A stretch of DNA of 64,000 bases from Platerodrilus igneus. Taxonomy: Eukaryota > Arthropoda > Insecta > Coleoptera > Lycidae. The stretch is from the NCBI GenBank assembly GCA_036346225.1, contig JARFIW010000170.1, forward strand, positions 8,432,501-8,496,500, given 5' to 3'. Positions within the stretch are counted from its first letter, which is position 1; each line of letters begins with the position of its first letter. Below are positions 24,594 through 36,469 of the stretch, piece by piece. A program made the translations under genes and the position numbers. A model generated the notes under the pieces. That model ran no database searches. It saw only the letters and a list, made by a program, of their open reading frames with translations, and was not told the origin of the DNA.

Positions 24594-26609
24594 AGTGGAT
24601 TTGAAAGGTAAAATTTAGCGATAAACAATGCAATTTCAAACACCCTGTATAGAGAAAGGAATATAATATTTACGCGCCAAATGTATTTCATTTATTTAAT
24701 TTAAATTAACAAGTATTGACATAATGTTATAATTAGGTATTAAAAGGTAATAAGTTCATAAAGAAAATCAGTTTTATAAGCCAATAGAAATGCATAATTA
24801 ATTTAATTTCGTTTAATTCAACGGGTAACAACGTCAGAAAACGCATCAGAGCATGTAAAATCAATAATCCCAAGGCAAAAAGCTTTCGTAACGAACAAAC
24901 AGACATCTGTTGTATAGAATACCGTGAAAAAAGCTCCGAGAATTGTTATTGCAAACGATCAATAATGGAACACACCTGCATGTTGGAAAAGTCATCTTAC
25001 GCTTATTTGTGAACATAGTAAGGCGAGCTTCAAGGAAATATTGTTCAACCGTCGGTGGCTTCGCATAAACGCTAACAAAAGTTTTTTAAAGAACAGAAGG
25101 GATGCACAATCAATAATGTGCTACAGAATGAGACAGGTATAAAAGCATTCGATTTAGTACGCACGTATTCGCTCCACGTGGAGTCCATAAGACGCGGTCA
25201 GCAATATTGATTTTCTACAACGCAAGCAAGGTTAGAACGCGACATCAAGTATGCATAAGACAGGAATAAAGATATTACAGGCGAAGTTTTATGACGTCAC
25301 TAAACTGTATCATTGGTCAAAATAGATAGTTTTAGAACAGACGATCATGCCACAGGTGGCTGCGATAGTTTGTATGATATAACGTGTTGACGAGGGAATA
25401 TTTCGGAAAGTTTTAAGACGGTTATCCAAATTTTGCGGAAATATTATTGCCAGGGGGCATGGGGTTGTTGTATAAATACGGGAAAAAAGTTAATAGGGCT
25501 CTCTTTAATTTCGCATCGCTTAACAACGTATAATAATCAAGTGACGAGTCTTGTGAGTATTAAAAATTTGTAAAATTCAGTAAAATAGTATTAGATTATT
25601 TGGGGCCTTATAGTTAGTAACGCGAGTAGCGGCGAGTAATTTAAATTTAACTGAGGTTGAACGAATACCTTAACAAGCTAGTACGTTAATAAAGCGATAA
25701 TAAACAAGTGTAATATACATGGATTTGGATGTTGGAATTGATGTTAAAATGAGTAGGACGAAGCTCAGCTTAGACTGTTTTCATCTATAAACATCTGGTG
25801 GAGCAGCGCGCATAATCACAAAGCCGAGGGTTTCAAGAATATAGAGCATATTTCACGGAGATGGACTCTTGACGCATTTTCCAGGTAACTCATTTAAATT
25901 TGCTGTTTTTGTTGATAAACTGTTGAAATTATTTGTGATGTGTTAATGAACTTTGATGGTTATTTTTGGTAATTTAACGTATTGAAAGAGATACGTATAA
26001 CTGACTATTATTATGGTATTTTGATGATAACACAAAAGGTGTACGTAAATCTTATTAAATTTCTTGATGAATTTAAATTTAATTGTTAAGAGTACATGGG
26101 TTTATTAAGTTTGTGGTGATAGTATGCAAAGTGGAGAGCATACATTAATAAACTGGGTTATTATGAGCTCACCATACTCCAGTGTGCAGTAATAAATAAA
26201 GATAAGGTATTATTTGGGGCCCATTTACTCCTGTTTGTATTAAATGTGTTTGAAATTACAATTTTAAAAACAAGGACTTTACAAAGATAGCATTTATTGA
26301 GGTGTAACTAGAGCACCGAACTGTACATAACTATGAATTATTGTTTATAAATAGCAGTAAATAAATATTGTATGATTGTTATATTATTTGGTGATTTTAT
26401 TGAGTGGTGTGTGAATGGTAAAGAGAATGATAGTAAATTTATTTATCCGAAAAGAGGCACAGCTGAGCCTAGCTAGGGAAGCTGCTGAAGAAATCAATTT
26501 GAAGAAGCACAATCTGGGTCAGAAAATTTTTGTGAAAGTTTATATTTTTGAAAATAAAATTTTTTTGACACTGGCGATGTTAAAAGGTAATAAAAGCGGA
26601 TTTCCACGG

Positions 26610-26610
<1 letters not shown>
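24591..26610. other. Unannotated segment between the two AT-bounded repeats
   Basis: Begins TTGTAGTGG after the AT block and includes an ACACCCTGTATA motif like those in the flanking repeat. It holds the candidate LTR-like sequence at 25386-25797. A 62-codon frame from ATG 26415 (SLAREAAEEINLKKHNLG) ends in the next AT block; I do not recognise it. Confidence 0.4.
25386..25797 (+). other. Candidate LTR or promoter region (weak)
   Basis: Ordered signals: TGTTGACGAGGG, a TATA box TGTATAAATACGG at about 25471, AATAAA-type signals near 25690 and 25700, then ATAAACA followed after two bases by TGGTGGAGCAGCGCGC, which resembles a primer-binding site. No second copy is visible in the window, so an LTR cannot be confirmed. 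It is unrelated to the errantivirus LTR at 34.4 kb. Confidence 0.25.
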
Positions 26611-26643
<33 letters not shown>

Positions 26644-28502
26644 ATGTGATAAGGGGTTGTTTAAGGGTGTATTTTATAGCAAAGGTCGTGCAGGAATCAT
26701 AAATTATAATAGGAAGCAGGAAACTGCATTTATTTAGTAGAAAATTGAGTAATTGGGATAGTTTGTAAATAGTAAGCATTTAGCACCCTGTATATAGAGT
26801 TTAAGTAGTTTTAAGCGACGCAACTGAACACATCTTATAACAATAGGACGCATTGTTAGCATAGAAATAGGTAATTCATCCATTAGGTGAATAACAAGTA
26901 TTTAACACCCGGTATATAAAGCTTTAGTAATTTTAAGTAATGCAAATAGCAATATTTTTCAGTAGAAGCACGCGTATTTAGAGGAATTGTAATTAAACAC
27001 GCATTCAAAAGAATTCTAATCAGTTATGATAATACGGAGATAAGAGATAAAACTTAATGAAGCCTTGTGTAAGTGCGTAAAAACAATCAACATTTTTTGA
27101 TAAGTAAAGGTAATCAAAGATGCGTAAATAAACATGAAAATCGAAATTCAAATTGCATCAAGTATTTTAGTATAATATGGAAAAGCGATTATTTACTCAA
27201 AACAACGCATGGCCTGATAACAAAGCATTTGCAGCAAACAACCATTACTCGAAAAGCTAAAAATGTTACATCAGAAAACGACTTTAAGTGTAGGAAATAC
27301 AAAGACCTCAATGGTTAAGATTAGTAAGCCAAGCCCACATAGAAAGAGGGATCTACCCATATATCAACAGCGAGCAATGATAACGGAGCTCAGTTTCAAC
27401 TCAACAAGGCCAAACTGCGTTACTCTGAATCGAAGAGTAACGCGTAATAATAATATTTTAATAGTAAAATTGTTTAGTGACAGATAGTGCTACGAATATG
27501 AAAATTTCTATTGCCGATTAACGTAAGTAGAATTTAGGGAATTTATTTAAACTAAAATATAATAATAATAATAGGGCTCTAAGTTTCACGATAATAATTC
27601 AGAGGCTGATGACAATAAATCTAAGTTTGACGATAATAATTCGGAGGCTGACGATAATAAATTTAAGTTTGACGAAAATAATTCGCGGCTGATGATAATT
27701 TCGAAATTCCAAATGGGTGCATAATTCAGTAGATACTATTTCAAATGGGTATATAATAATTCCGAATTGGTGGAGAATAATTTCGAATACGATGTTAATG
27801 ATCCAAATGGATGGTATAATAATGCATGGAAAATTCTAATTGATGTTGGTTGATAATGGATGCGTCGATAATCTTGGTACAATTTTGAGTTGCGAGAAAG
27901 AAATAAAGAAGCACGAAGTAAACAGACCAGGTTAGATCTTATTAGTCTTAAGACATTTTTTCTATTTGAATTTGAATATTGAATTTGCCTAATTAATATA
28001 AACTTGTGTAACAGAGTCAGCAACGAACTTTGCATACGTTGAAAGTACGTAATATAATAAAGGGGTTTTGAACGTTCCAGGATTCTTTGATAAAAAAAAT
28101 AGTTTTTGGTGACTTTAGATTGAATGCAAAGCACATGATTTTGAGATAAATAAAACTTATAATATTGATTGATAAAAAAGTGTATTTTAATAATTTTCAA
28201 AACCTGTACATAATATTTGTTTCCATTATATGGAATTAATTAACTTCATTTTATAATTCAAACAAAGAGGTAATCATAAAGGGGTAAAAGGAAGAAGAAT
28301 TGATCATTGTAACTTTGTGTAGAATAATCATAAAAGCTAGCCGTGGCAGAATAATAAAATTAGTGGGAGTGAAATTTGACAATTTAAACAGAGAGGTGGA
28401 GTTACAAGTAGAAAACGCCATTGATACCGAGTACGGCGTCATCATCTGAAGTATTTATTTGACGGAACAACGACGGGGTTCGAGAGTTCCAGTTAATACA
28501 TA

Positions 28503-28542
<40 letters not shown>
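26611..28542 (+). repeat. Uncharacterised ~1.9 kb dispersed repeat, copy B, bounded by (AT)n
   Basis: Starts with (AT)n (26611-26641), TTGATGTGATAAGG and GGTTGTTTAAGGGTGTA. It shares AGCACCCTGTATA, AAGCACGCGTAT, GACCAGGTTAGAT and the CATAGCA-(AT)n end (28505-28542) with copy A. About 27580-27705 holds three 42-bp tandem units. In one frame the unit reads KFDDNNSEADDNKF, but the frame has no start and is not extended. Similarity to copy A is clear but interrupted by many indels. Directly followed by the errantivirus remnant. Confidence 0.65.
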
Positions 28543-28548
<6 letters not shown>

Positions 28549-28631
28549 GATACGGTAGCAATAACCCGGTGCGCCCTTCATATCAATTGGGAATGAAATG
28601 TTAAGACGTAAAAAGTTTAATTTTAACAAAA

Positions 28632-29374
28632 TAAAAAATCGAAGAACCCGACCAAAATATCCGCCTACAAAAGACAAGAATGTATGACGAAATGGCACTG
28701 GACACCTACATAAATGCACTACCAGAACAACTATCAGATAAAATAAAATTCCAAAATCCACAAAATCTACAAGAAGCAATGAATATGATAATAGAGAAAG
28801 AAAACGTAATGTATTATTGAAACAGACTATATAACCCCAACGCAATAAAAATTATTCACCAATAAAAACCATACAAGCCGCAAGACAAACAACCACCCAA
28901 TCAAAAGTCACACCATTCAACGCACAAATGAGCCAACCGCGAAGTAATAACTCAAATTTCAATAACACAAATTTTAACAATAAATCTAAACAATTTTCAA
29001 GACCAACGTTCAACTTAAATTTTATGAAGCCCACATTCATACCAAGATTCAACCAAAATATTAACCAACAAAGAAAAACATTCGCCGCAAACCCCATTAG
29101 AAATCCACCTGCAATAAATAACAATAATAGCCCTAGCAATTATTATAAACCAACCCCTATGGACACCTCATCTGGTAACACCAGACAAAATACAAAAATA
29201 TCGCAAATCCGACCAAGTCATAACCAAAAACGAAATTTTACCTCGGAAGAATTATTTCATCAAGAAGTAGAAGAACCTAACGATGAATCAAACCACTTAG
29301 AAAACTATGAACGCGACGAACCATGCGAAAATTACGAAGACACGAAGAAAATGCGTGCTCAAATTTTCAGATAA
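28632..29374 (+). pseudogene. gag: Errantivirus gag, C-terminal remnant
   Basis: Frame pieces show ALDTYINALPEQLSDKI and EAMNMIIEKEN, the end of the capsid domain of errantivirus Gag. A premature stop near 28818 and a frameshift separate this from the open frame 28928-29374. The latter is rich in N, P, Q and S and includes PTPMDTSSGNT, then an acidic C-terminus. No CCHC knuckle is visible, as in many errantiviruses. Gag forms the particle and binds RNA. Confidence 0.8.
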
Positions 29375-29415
29375 ACCGATTTATAAACGACCAAACGTAG
29401 TAAATTAAAATAATA

Positions 29416-29865
29416 TTAATCAACAAGTATTGCCATATATAGAAATACCCCACGCAGAATTTAAATTACTAATCGATACCGGATCTTTAAAAACACTAAT
29501 TAACCGCCGAACCGTAAAAAACATTATTTAGATTTTGTAGAAAGAGAACCCTTTAAAATTAAAACAGCCCATCAAACGACCCTACATCAATTCATAGCCA
29601 ACATACCCCTACCAAAAACATTCAATGTAAGAATGAAACATAAATTTTGTATTTTCGAATTCAACGATAAATACGACGGACTAGTAGGAATGGGCTTTCT
29701 AAGAAAATTAGGAGCCAACATTGATATAAGAAACTGTTTATTAAGAACAAAACACGGACAAATCTTCATTAAATTCCAAAATACCGAAACCTATCAAAAA
29801 TACACCATAGAACCGCGTACCGAGAAACAAATAAAAATCCCAGTAAACTCAAAAACGACGTAGGA
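29416..29865 (+). pseudogene. pol: Errantivirus pol: aspartic protease remnant
   Basis: The catalytic signature LLIDTGS followed by KTLI is seen near 29470. A second block contains DGLVGMGFLRKLGANID in the frame 29633-29863, corresponding to the C-terminal half of the protease, including the flap-to-helix region. A frameshift near 29520 and another near 29865 break the reading frame. The protease would process Gag-Pol. Confidence 0.8.
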
Positions 29866-29934
29866 ATTCAGCAATTCTAAACTAACATAACTATCCCGTA
29901 GAACTATCGCTAACCAACCCAATTAACGTAGAAG

Positions 29935-30727
29935 AATTAAATTTTAACGAAATGAAAATATATGAAAATTTAAAAAACTACTACAATCCCGTAAAACACG
30001 ACAAAATATTAAGAGAAAATTTAAGTAACATTTGCTTCAATACCGACATTAACAAAGAAGAGGAGAGAGCAATTAAAAACTGATGTTTTGAATATCGCGA
30101 TATATTCCATTGTGAAAGAATACCCTTAACCTTTACCAATACAGTCAAACACAATATAGAACTAACAAACAACAAGCCAATTTTTACAAAAACATACCGA
30201 ATACCTCAGGCAAGCCAAGAAGAAGCCGATAGACAAGTAGCAGATTTATTAGAAGAAGATATAATCCAAAACTCCAACTCACCAAGGAGCAGCCCCGTAT
30301 TAATAGTACCCAAAAAATTAGACGCCTCTAGCAAACGAAAATATCGAATGGTAATAGACTACAGAAAGCTCAACGAAAAAACGGTTGATGACAATATCTA
30401 CTACCCAATATCGCCGAAATTTTAGACAAACTAGGAAAGTGTCAATATTTTTCAACATTAGATATCGCATCAGGATATCGCCAAGTAGAAATGGAAGAGA
30501 AAGACACGGCAAAAACCGCATTTAGCACACCTAAAGGACACTACGATTATAAACGAATGCCATTTGGACTGAAGAACACACCCGCTACCTTTCAACGAGT
30601 CATGGACAACATTTTACGAGGAATACACAACGAAAAATGTCTTGTTTACCTAGACGACATCATCGTATATTCAACATCATTGGTGGAACACGTAGAAAGA
30701 CCAAGAAAAGTATTTGAAAGACTATGA
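29935..30727 (+). pseudogene. pol: Errantivirus pol: reverse transcriptase remnant
   Basis: Readable RT motifs in order: RMVIDYRKLNEKT (motif A region entry), [14 protein letters not shown] with the first catalytic Asp, the [20 protein letters not shown] block, and [10 protein letters not shown] with the YLDD catalytic pair near 30650. A TGA lies at about 30081 and a frameshift at about 30400. The frame ends at a stop at 30725-30727, after FERL, where thumb sequence is expected to continue. Confidence 0.9.
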
Positions 30728-31178
30728 AAGGCACATTTTATAGTATAATTAAATGTATACTCACGAATTACCCTTTACTGGAATACCCAGACTTTTCGAA
30801 ACCATTCATATTAACGACAGACGCATCAAATGTAGCACTAGGCGCAGTATTAAGTCCAGGAAAAGTAGGTAGCGATAAACCAATCAACTACGCATCCAGA
30901 ACCCTAAATGAGATTGACCAGAAATATAGTACAATAGAAAAGGAATTATTAGCCATAATTTGGGCAACAAAATATTTTAGACCATAGCTTTACGGACGAA
31001 AATTCTATATATACACTAACCATAGACCATTAGTATGGCTATGCAAACTCAAAAAACCAAACTCAAAATTACAACAATGGAAAATCAGACTAGAGGAATA
31101 TGATTACAAAATTATACACAAAAAAGGAATTTATAATAATAACGCAGACGCCCTAGCAGAATACAGCTCAACGCACTA
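30728..31178 (+). pseudogene. pol: Errantivirus pol: RNase H remnant, with deletion at its start
   Basis: The frame passes within about ten codons from the end of the RT palm to [14 protein letters not shown] and [14 protein letters not shown] (catalytic Asp), then [10 protein letters not shown] (catalytic Glu), and later YTNHRPLVWL and HKKGIYNNNADALA. Errantiviruses normally have a connecting region of very roughly 80 residues here, which is missing. A stop interrupts at about 30987. RNase H degrades the RNA strand during replication. Confidence 0.85.
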
Positions 31179-31589
31179 GAAACGGAATCAATTATAGGTA
31201 ACGTAGACGAGACCGAAGTAAGAGAAGACCCAGAAGAGATAGACACCATACATTCGACACAGAACGAAGAGCCAAGAACCGCAATTAAAATTTTAAACGA
31301 AGCGATCGAAATAAAACCAAATCAATTCATAATTACCGAAGTTTTAACCAACTCCAATCACATAAAATACACAAAAATAGATAATAAGAAAATATTCCAA
31401 ATTCAAATAACCAAGGACGATAACGAGAAACAACTAATTAAAATTCTAAAAGAATCTTCGAGAAAAAACGATTTTACTTTTATTTCAACACCGAACATTT
31501 CTATAAACGCTTCTCAGAATTATACGCTAAATTATTTAATAACTCTGGCCCTGACCTTATCAGATGCACAAGAAAGTTAATAACCTTAG

Positions 31590-32535
31590 ACGACCCTGAA
31601 GAAATAAACGACATAATTAAAAACCAACACCAAAGCAAAACCAATCATCGTGGAATTAATGAAACGTTAAAACAACTTATAAGACGATACTCTTTTAAAG
31701 ATATGAAAGAGTTAACCACAGACTTTACCAACCAATGTGAAGAATGCGACAAAGAAAAATACGACAGAACATTCCCAAAAATACCCTTAATGTTAACCAA
31801 AACACCCGACAAACCGCTCTAAAAATTACATGCAGACACTCTAGTTGTAAAAGCATGAATCTTTTTAACTATTGTAGATGCATTCACCAAAATAGGTCAA
31901 GCGATACCTATCACTTCTAAAAATAGCACTGGCGTAAACCAAGGATTTCTACAATACTTTACATTTTATGGCACACCTGCAACCATAACTTTAGATAACG
32001 GCAGCGAATTTAAAAACGAGACGATACAAAATACTTCAAAACTCTATAAGATTAAAATCCATTTTATAACCGAAAACCGCCCTGAATCTAACGGATTAAT
32101 TGAAAGATTACATTTAACTCTATTACAACAGATCAGATTACTAAGGAAGGAACATATCACCAATTTAATGTCATACGTACTAATCGCTTACAACAATACA
32201 ATCCACTCATCAACCAATTTTACACCGTGAGAATTAACATTAGGACATTCAGATTCCCGTAACCCCTACGACATACACTACAACAAAAGAGTATACCAAC
32301 AAAACGCTAAAGATCATAAAGAGAAACTAAAAATAATTTACGATAAAGTAAAAGACAAATTAAATAACGACAAGGAACGTATCACGACAACCCGCAATAA
32401 AAATACAGACGCAAATAAATATTCAATAGGACAAACCGTATACGAGAAAAACTTCCAAAGTAAAAGAAATAAAACGGCACCCAGAAACTTAGGCCCATTT
32501 AAGATCAAAAAGTATCAGCCAAAAATATAGCCGTA
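31590..32535 (+). pseudogene. pol: Errantivirus pol: integrase remnant
   Basis: Zinc-binding region: NHRGINETLKQ, then QCEEC near 31735. The core shows HADTLVV (first Asp), ITLDNGSEF (second Asp) and RPESNGLIERLH (Glu), the DDE triad of retroviral integrases. The C-terminal part has YSIGQTVYEKNF and GPFKIKK. Several in-frame stops are present (for example near 31820, 31856 and 32230). The region 31180-31590 upstream is the weakly conserved linker and is frame-broken. Confidence 0.85.
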
Positions 32536-32599
32536 GTAGACAACGGCAAGATAATAAAATACATTCACTTGAAAAACTTAGGACACCCTGTAATTTCAG

Positions 32600-34348
32600 A
32601 TGGACAGCCATCACCCTTACCGTCAACCTCCGCCCAGGTATAACGGACAACGACGTATTAATTGAAGACTTAAAAAACAACCCCGGTATATTACCAATAA
32701 AATTGGGAAGTATGCAAAATACAATAGACTATTAGACATTCGCACAAAAATTCGATTTAACAGAATTAAAACAAGAGTCTCAAATAATCAAAGACAATTA
32801 TTATCGATTAAAACAATCAATAGACACAGCCAAATTCGGAAAGGAATACGCATTAAAGATGATGAATTACAACAGTGTAATAAAAAGCATTTTAAGAAAC
32901 ATAAAGAATAAATTTAACAGATTAATACCCACAGAACTAATTACAAGACGAATAAGAGGATTAATTAACGGACTAGGTAGCATAATAAGAGCTATCATAG
33001 GCAACTTAGATAACCAAGACGCAGAACATTATGACAACGCAATACAACAATTAATTGAAAACCAAATCGATATAAAAACTATTGTTAGCAACCAAATATC
33101 TTTAACCCAATCAACTATAATAAAATTCAACCATACGTTAAGAAAGCAAGTAAGAAATCAAGACAGTATAGCCAATAGAATACAAACTTTTGAAACTAAC
33201 ATGCAAACTACCATGCTAGAAATGCGAGATTTAGTTAGACTCAATACAATATTCACTCAAATAATATCAACCATTACTTTAATTCAACAAATTTTAGCCA
33301 CTTTAGAAAATGCCGTAACATTTGCAAGATTAAATACATTACACTCTAGTATCATAGAACCGACTGACATTAAAAGAATTACTAAGAATTATATCATTTA
33401 TAACTAATAGTAAATTACCATTTGATGTAATAGAATCAAACATTCTCATATTTGAAAAAATAGCTATAGTGAAAGGCTATGTAAAGAACAACGAATCACA
33501 TTTTTAATAGAAATCCCAATAGTAGAAAGTAACAATTATAATTATTATCATTTATTTGCTTTTCCAATGAAAATTACTAGCATGTAGCAAGTTATCATAC
33601 CCAAAACCAAGTTCCTATCCTTAAATGAACTAAGATATGGTTACACAAACGAAAAATGTACTGAAGCAACACCAAATCAATATTTATGCCAATCAATAAC
33701 AACAACAACTATCCAAGAAAACAGCCCTTGCGAAGTACAGTTATTGAGATTTTCAAACCATTACGACAACTGTGAAGCAAAACCCGTACAAATCACCAAT
33801 ATGAAGATTCAAAAGTTACAGAAAACAAATGGATTGCCATATTTTCAACAGAAGTAATAGCAACCGCACATTGCAATCAAGACGAGAACAATTTAGCACT
33901 AATCGGAAGCAAAGTAATCGCCCTTAAAGAAGACTTATTTAAAATTGAACAACGAAATCATCAGAGTATATCACGATCCCACACTAACCAAGAAATTCGC
34001 CAATTTACCGGAACTACAATTTAAAATAGCACCACCCGAAGACTAAAAATAATCAAGAAACCCATGCAACTAGAACACGTAGATTTAGACGATCTCAACC
34101 ACGCAATGAAACTAATAGACAATTATAAAGAACATTTAAGTGAGGTAAAAGTGCCAAAATTACACTACTATAATATAAGCATTTGGACAATTGTATTAAT
34201 CATTTTAATTATTTTATTAATCATGTATGTATTATACAAAATGTATCTTAGATATAAGAATAAAGAAAACAATTTTAGACTTAAGGAAACAAAGGTAAAT
34301 AAAGAATCAATAAATGTACCCTTAGGGACAATGAATTTTAAACAATAA
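32600..34348 (+). pseudogene. env: Errantivirus env (baculovirus F-like envelope protein) remnant
   Basis: After the pol end, frame pieces resemble errantivirus Env. In the 182-codon frame 32859-33407 there is a basic cleavage-like motif, RRIRG, near 32948. It is followed by a hydrophobic glycine-containing stretch like the fusion peptide of F-type proteins (GLINGLGSIIRAIIGNLD), then coiled-coil-like heptads. The region 33410-34060 has Cys-containing ectodomain pieces broken by stops. The frame 34064-34348 carries one strong transmembrane helix (ISIWTIVLIILIILLIMYVL) and a basic tail, as expected for a membrane anchor. Interrupted and not functional as it stands. Confidence 0.85.
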
Positions 34349-34428
34349 ATGTTAAACAATGAATTTTAAACAATTAATTTAAAAAAATTAAGCAAAGAAA
34401 ACCTACATTTTTCATTTACGTCGGGAGG

Positions 34429-34983
34429 AGTTATGTATCTCCCAATCTATATATGTACAAATAAATAGGTATTACTAGAAATTATTAAAGAAACTTAAGT
34501 TAAATGCAACATTGAAAATTCAAGGGTAAATCAAAAAGGTTATTAAAAGTTCACAAGCAAGTTGTGAGAACGGATGCAGTGCATTGCATTCCAGACGGTA
34601 AGTGATACTGCAGGTGCAGGTCACAGACGGTAAGAAACCGCGATTACTTAGAAATTAAGATTGTTACATTGTATAATGAAAAGAATTAAGAAATAAGCAG
34701 ACATGAACTCTGCAAGTTCCCACAGACATGTGAGGTGCAGGGACAACATAAATACCCCGGGAGCCCCAAGACCAGTCAGTCTTGAGTATTTCAGCTTTAA
34801 CATTGCCGTTTGCTTAGGCTACTCGCCCTTATTAAACTCCAATTATTATTTAATTTTCGGCTTAGTATTAATCAATCCAGTTTGTCAAAATTCAAATGTA
34901 ATTTCTGTTTAACCAAATAAAATTTGTTACAAGTTTTGGAAAAAGTTTTTAAAAAGACCGCTCTCAAGGCCCGAAACGTAACT
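34429..34983 (+). repeat. Errantivirus 3' LTR (555 bp)
   Basis: Begins AGTTATGTATCTCCC right after a purine tract CGGGAGG (34422-34428) and ends CGTAACT; AGTTA...TAACT ends are typical of gypsy-group errantiviruses. The whole length is matched by the solo LTR at 40577-41130. Contains ACATAAATACCCC and a downstream TCAGTC, which could form the core promoter. Confidence 0.9.
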
Positions 34984-34987
34984 CGCG
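34984..34987 (+). repeat. Half of an errantivirus target-site duplication, CGCG
   Basis: CGCG follows the 3' LTR directly. The other half is not in place because the 5' end of the element is lost. Inferred from the identical CGCG on both sides of the solo LTR at 40.6 kb. Confidence 0.6.
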
Positions 34988-35253
34988 TAATATTGAAATT
35001 TGTTTTGCTCTTTACGGTTTAGCAATAAGGTATTTTCCTGAGTTAGTTTAACTATGCAGTGTATAAAAAAATATAGCTATGGTTTTGTGGTTTAAATTTG
35101 TTGCGAGAATTCTTTCTATGGAACTAAAAATTATTGAAGTAAGTATTATACTTAATAAGTACTATTATTCGTGAAATCATAATATATAGGGCATATCTGT
35201 GTTTATTCTGTTCTTTTAAAATGACGTTTTTCCTTTACTTTTCGGTTTTTATC

Positions 35254-36445
35254 TGAGGTAACGCGAAAGCGTTACAAAGTAAAGTAGAACACTTAAAATT
35301 GGTAAGGTTCATTGGAACGATATTTTGGTAGATAGTGTTAAAGTAAAAATATTTGCCATGAATCCATCAACAGAGGGTGTGCGTTAGACACATCGTTGCA
35401 CAATTTACGTTGCCTAACCTTAAAAGTATGACAGAAAATGTAAACTAGTCTAAGTAGTAAATGCTGAACTCTCATTCTTTGCTACAATGCTTTATAAAGT
35501 TTGATTGAACTATGAAACGCAAGATAAAATATAACTGAATCTTTGATCGAGCTCAGAATATTTCGGATTATTATGCCTATGGCATAATATACTGTTCTTT
35601 GCAAATTGTCAGCAAATACAACTAATATGTAATTAATTTTCGTTCAGAAAGCGACTACAGAGCCCTCAACACGGCCGATTGGTCGTATTTTGTTTGAAAG
35701 TCACCTACAACAAACGTTTTTAAATTTGGCTAGATGGCGGTTTGGAACTTTTTCTCTTTGTAATAAAGCGATAGTAAAAGGACGTTCTTTCAAATGAAAG
35801 TCATACGGCAATGTTGGCTTTTCGTATTGTTTTTAGGCTACTGGGCAATTCAGTGTAGCCAATAATATGTCCATATTTTGTATATCATTGAATAGGTTCG
35901 GAAAAAGCTCCGAAGTTTAAAAGTTTTTACCCTATAGCTCTGGTTTTGCCCTTATAGCTATTGTCTTAGATTGATTGCAGTAATATCTTGATCTGTTGTA
36001 TAAACTTTACGTTCAGACCAATACCGTTAACCGGTAGAAGAAATATATTTCATTTAAAAAAGAATGGCTGTACAAACAGCATCCATTTATTAATGTCCAA
36101 ACAAATACTGACAAACAAGAGTATTTGAAACAAAGTTTCTAACTTCTATCGTCAATATATTGTACTAATTTTAAGGTATTTCTTAGTATTGCAGTCATTT
36201 ATTGTTTACGTAGCAAAAGTTATTTTGAGATTTGCTCTTTAACAACGTTGAAAGTATTACTAGTACCTCATTATCGCAAAGCTTTCTTTTTTCTATAATG
36301 ACCATGCAAAACCTTTGTTGAGGAAAACTGAAGAGGGTTATACGTTGAACGTCGCAACTTTTCTAATAACTGTACAGTAAGTTGTATACTACCAGGCCAA
36401 ACAACGTGGAAATTTTTTACCAAAATGATTTATAACCCTTATCGA
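35254..36445 (-). mobile_element. Helitron-like ~1.2 kb non-autonomous repeat, copy 1
   Basis: Closely similar by eye to 41135-42325 along its full length. Read on the minus strand, it starts TCGATAAGGG (36445) and ends in a hairpin GTAACGC-TTTC-GCGTTAC (35275-35258) followed by CTCA. Start TC and a 3' hairpin next to CTRR-like bases are Helitron features, though here the hairpin is unusually close to the end. No Rep/helicase gene and no TIRs. A different class of element is possible. Confidence 0.5.
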
Positions 36446-36469
36446 AACAAATAGGTAACAAGAACTTAC

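Larger units (their letters stand above)
28553..34983 (+). mobile_element. Errantivirus (env-bearing gypsy-group LTR element), 5'-truncated and decayed
   Basis: An old proviral copy with gag, protease, RT, RNase H, integrase and env in canonical order and a 3' LTR. The 5' LTR, primer-binding site and most of gag are missing: homology begins just after the (AT)n end of repeat copy B. Every coding part has stops or frameshifts, and a segment between RT and RNase H is deleted, so it is not autonomous. The 3' LTR is followed by CGCG, the same four bases that flank the solo LTR at 40.6 kb. Confidence 0.9.
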
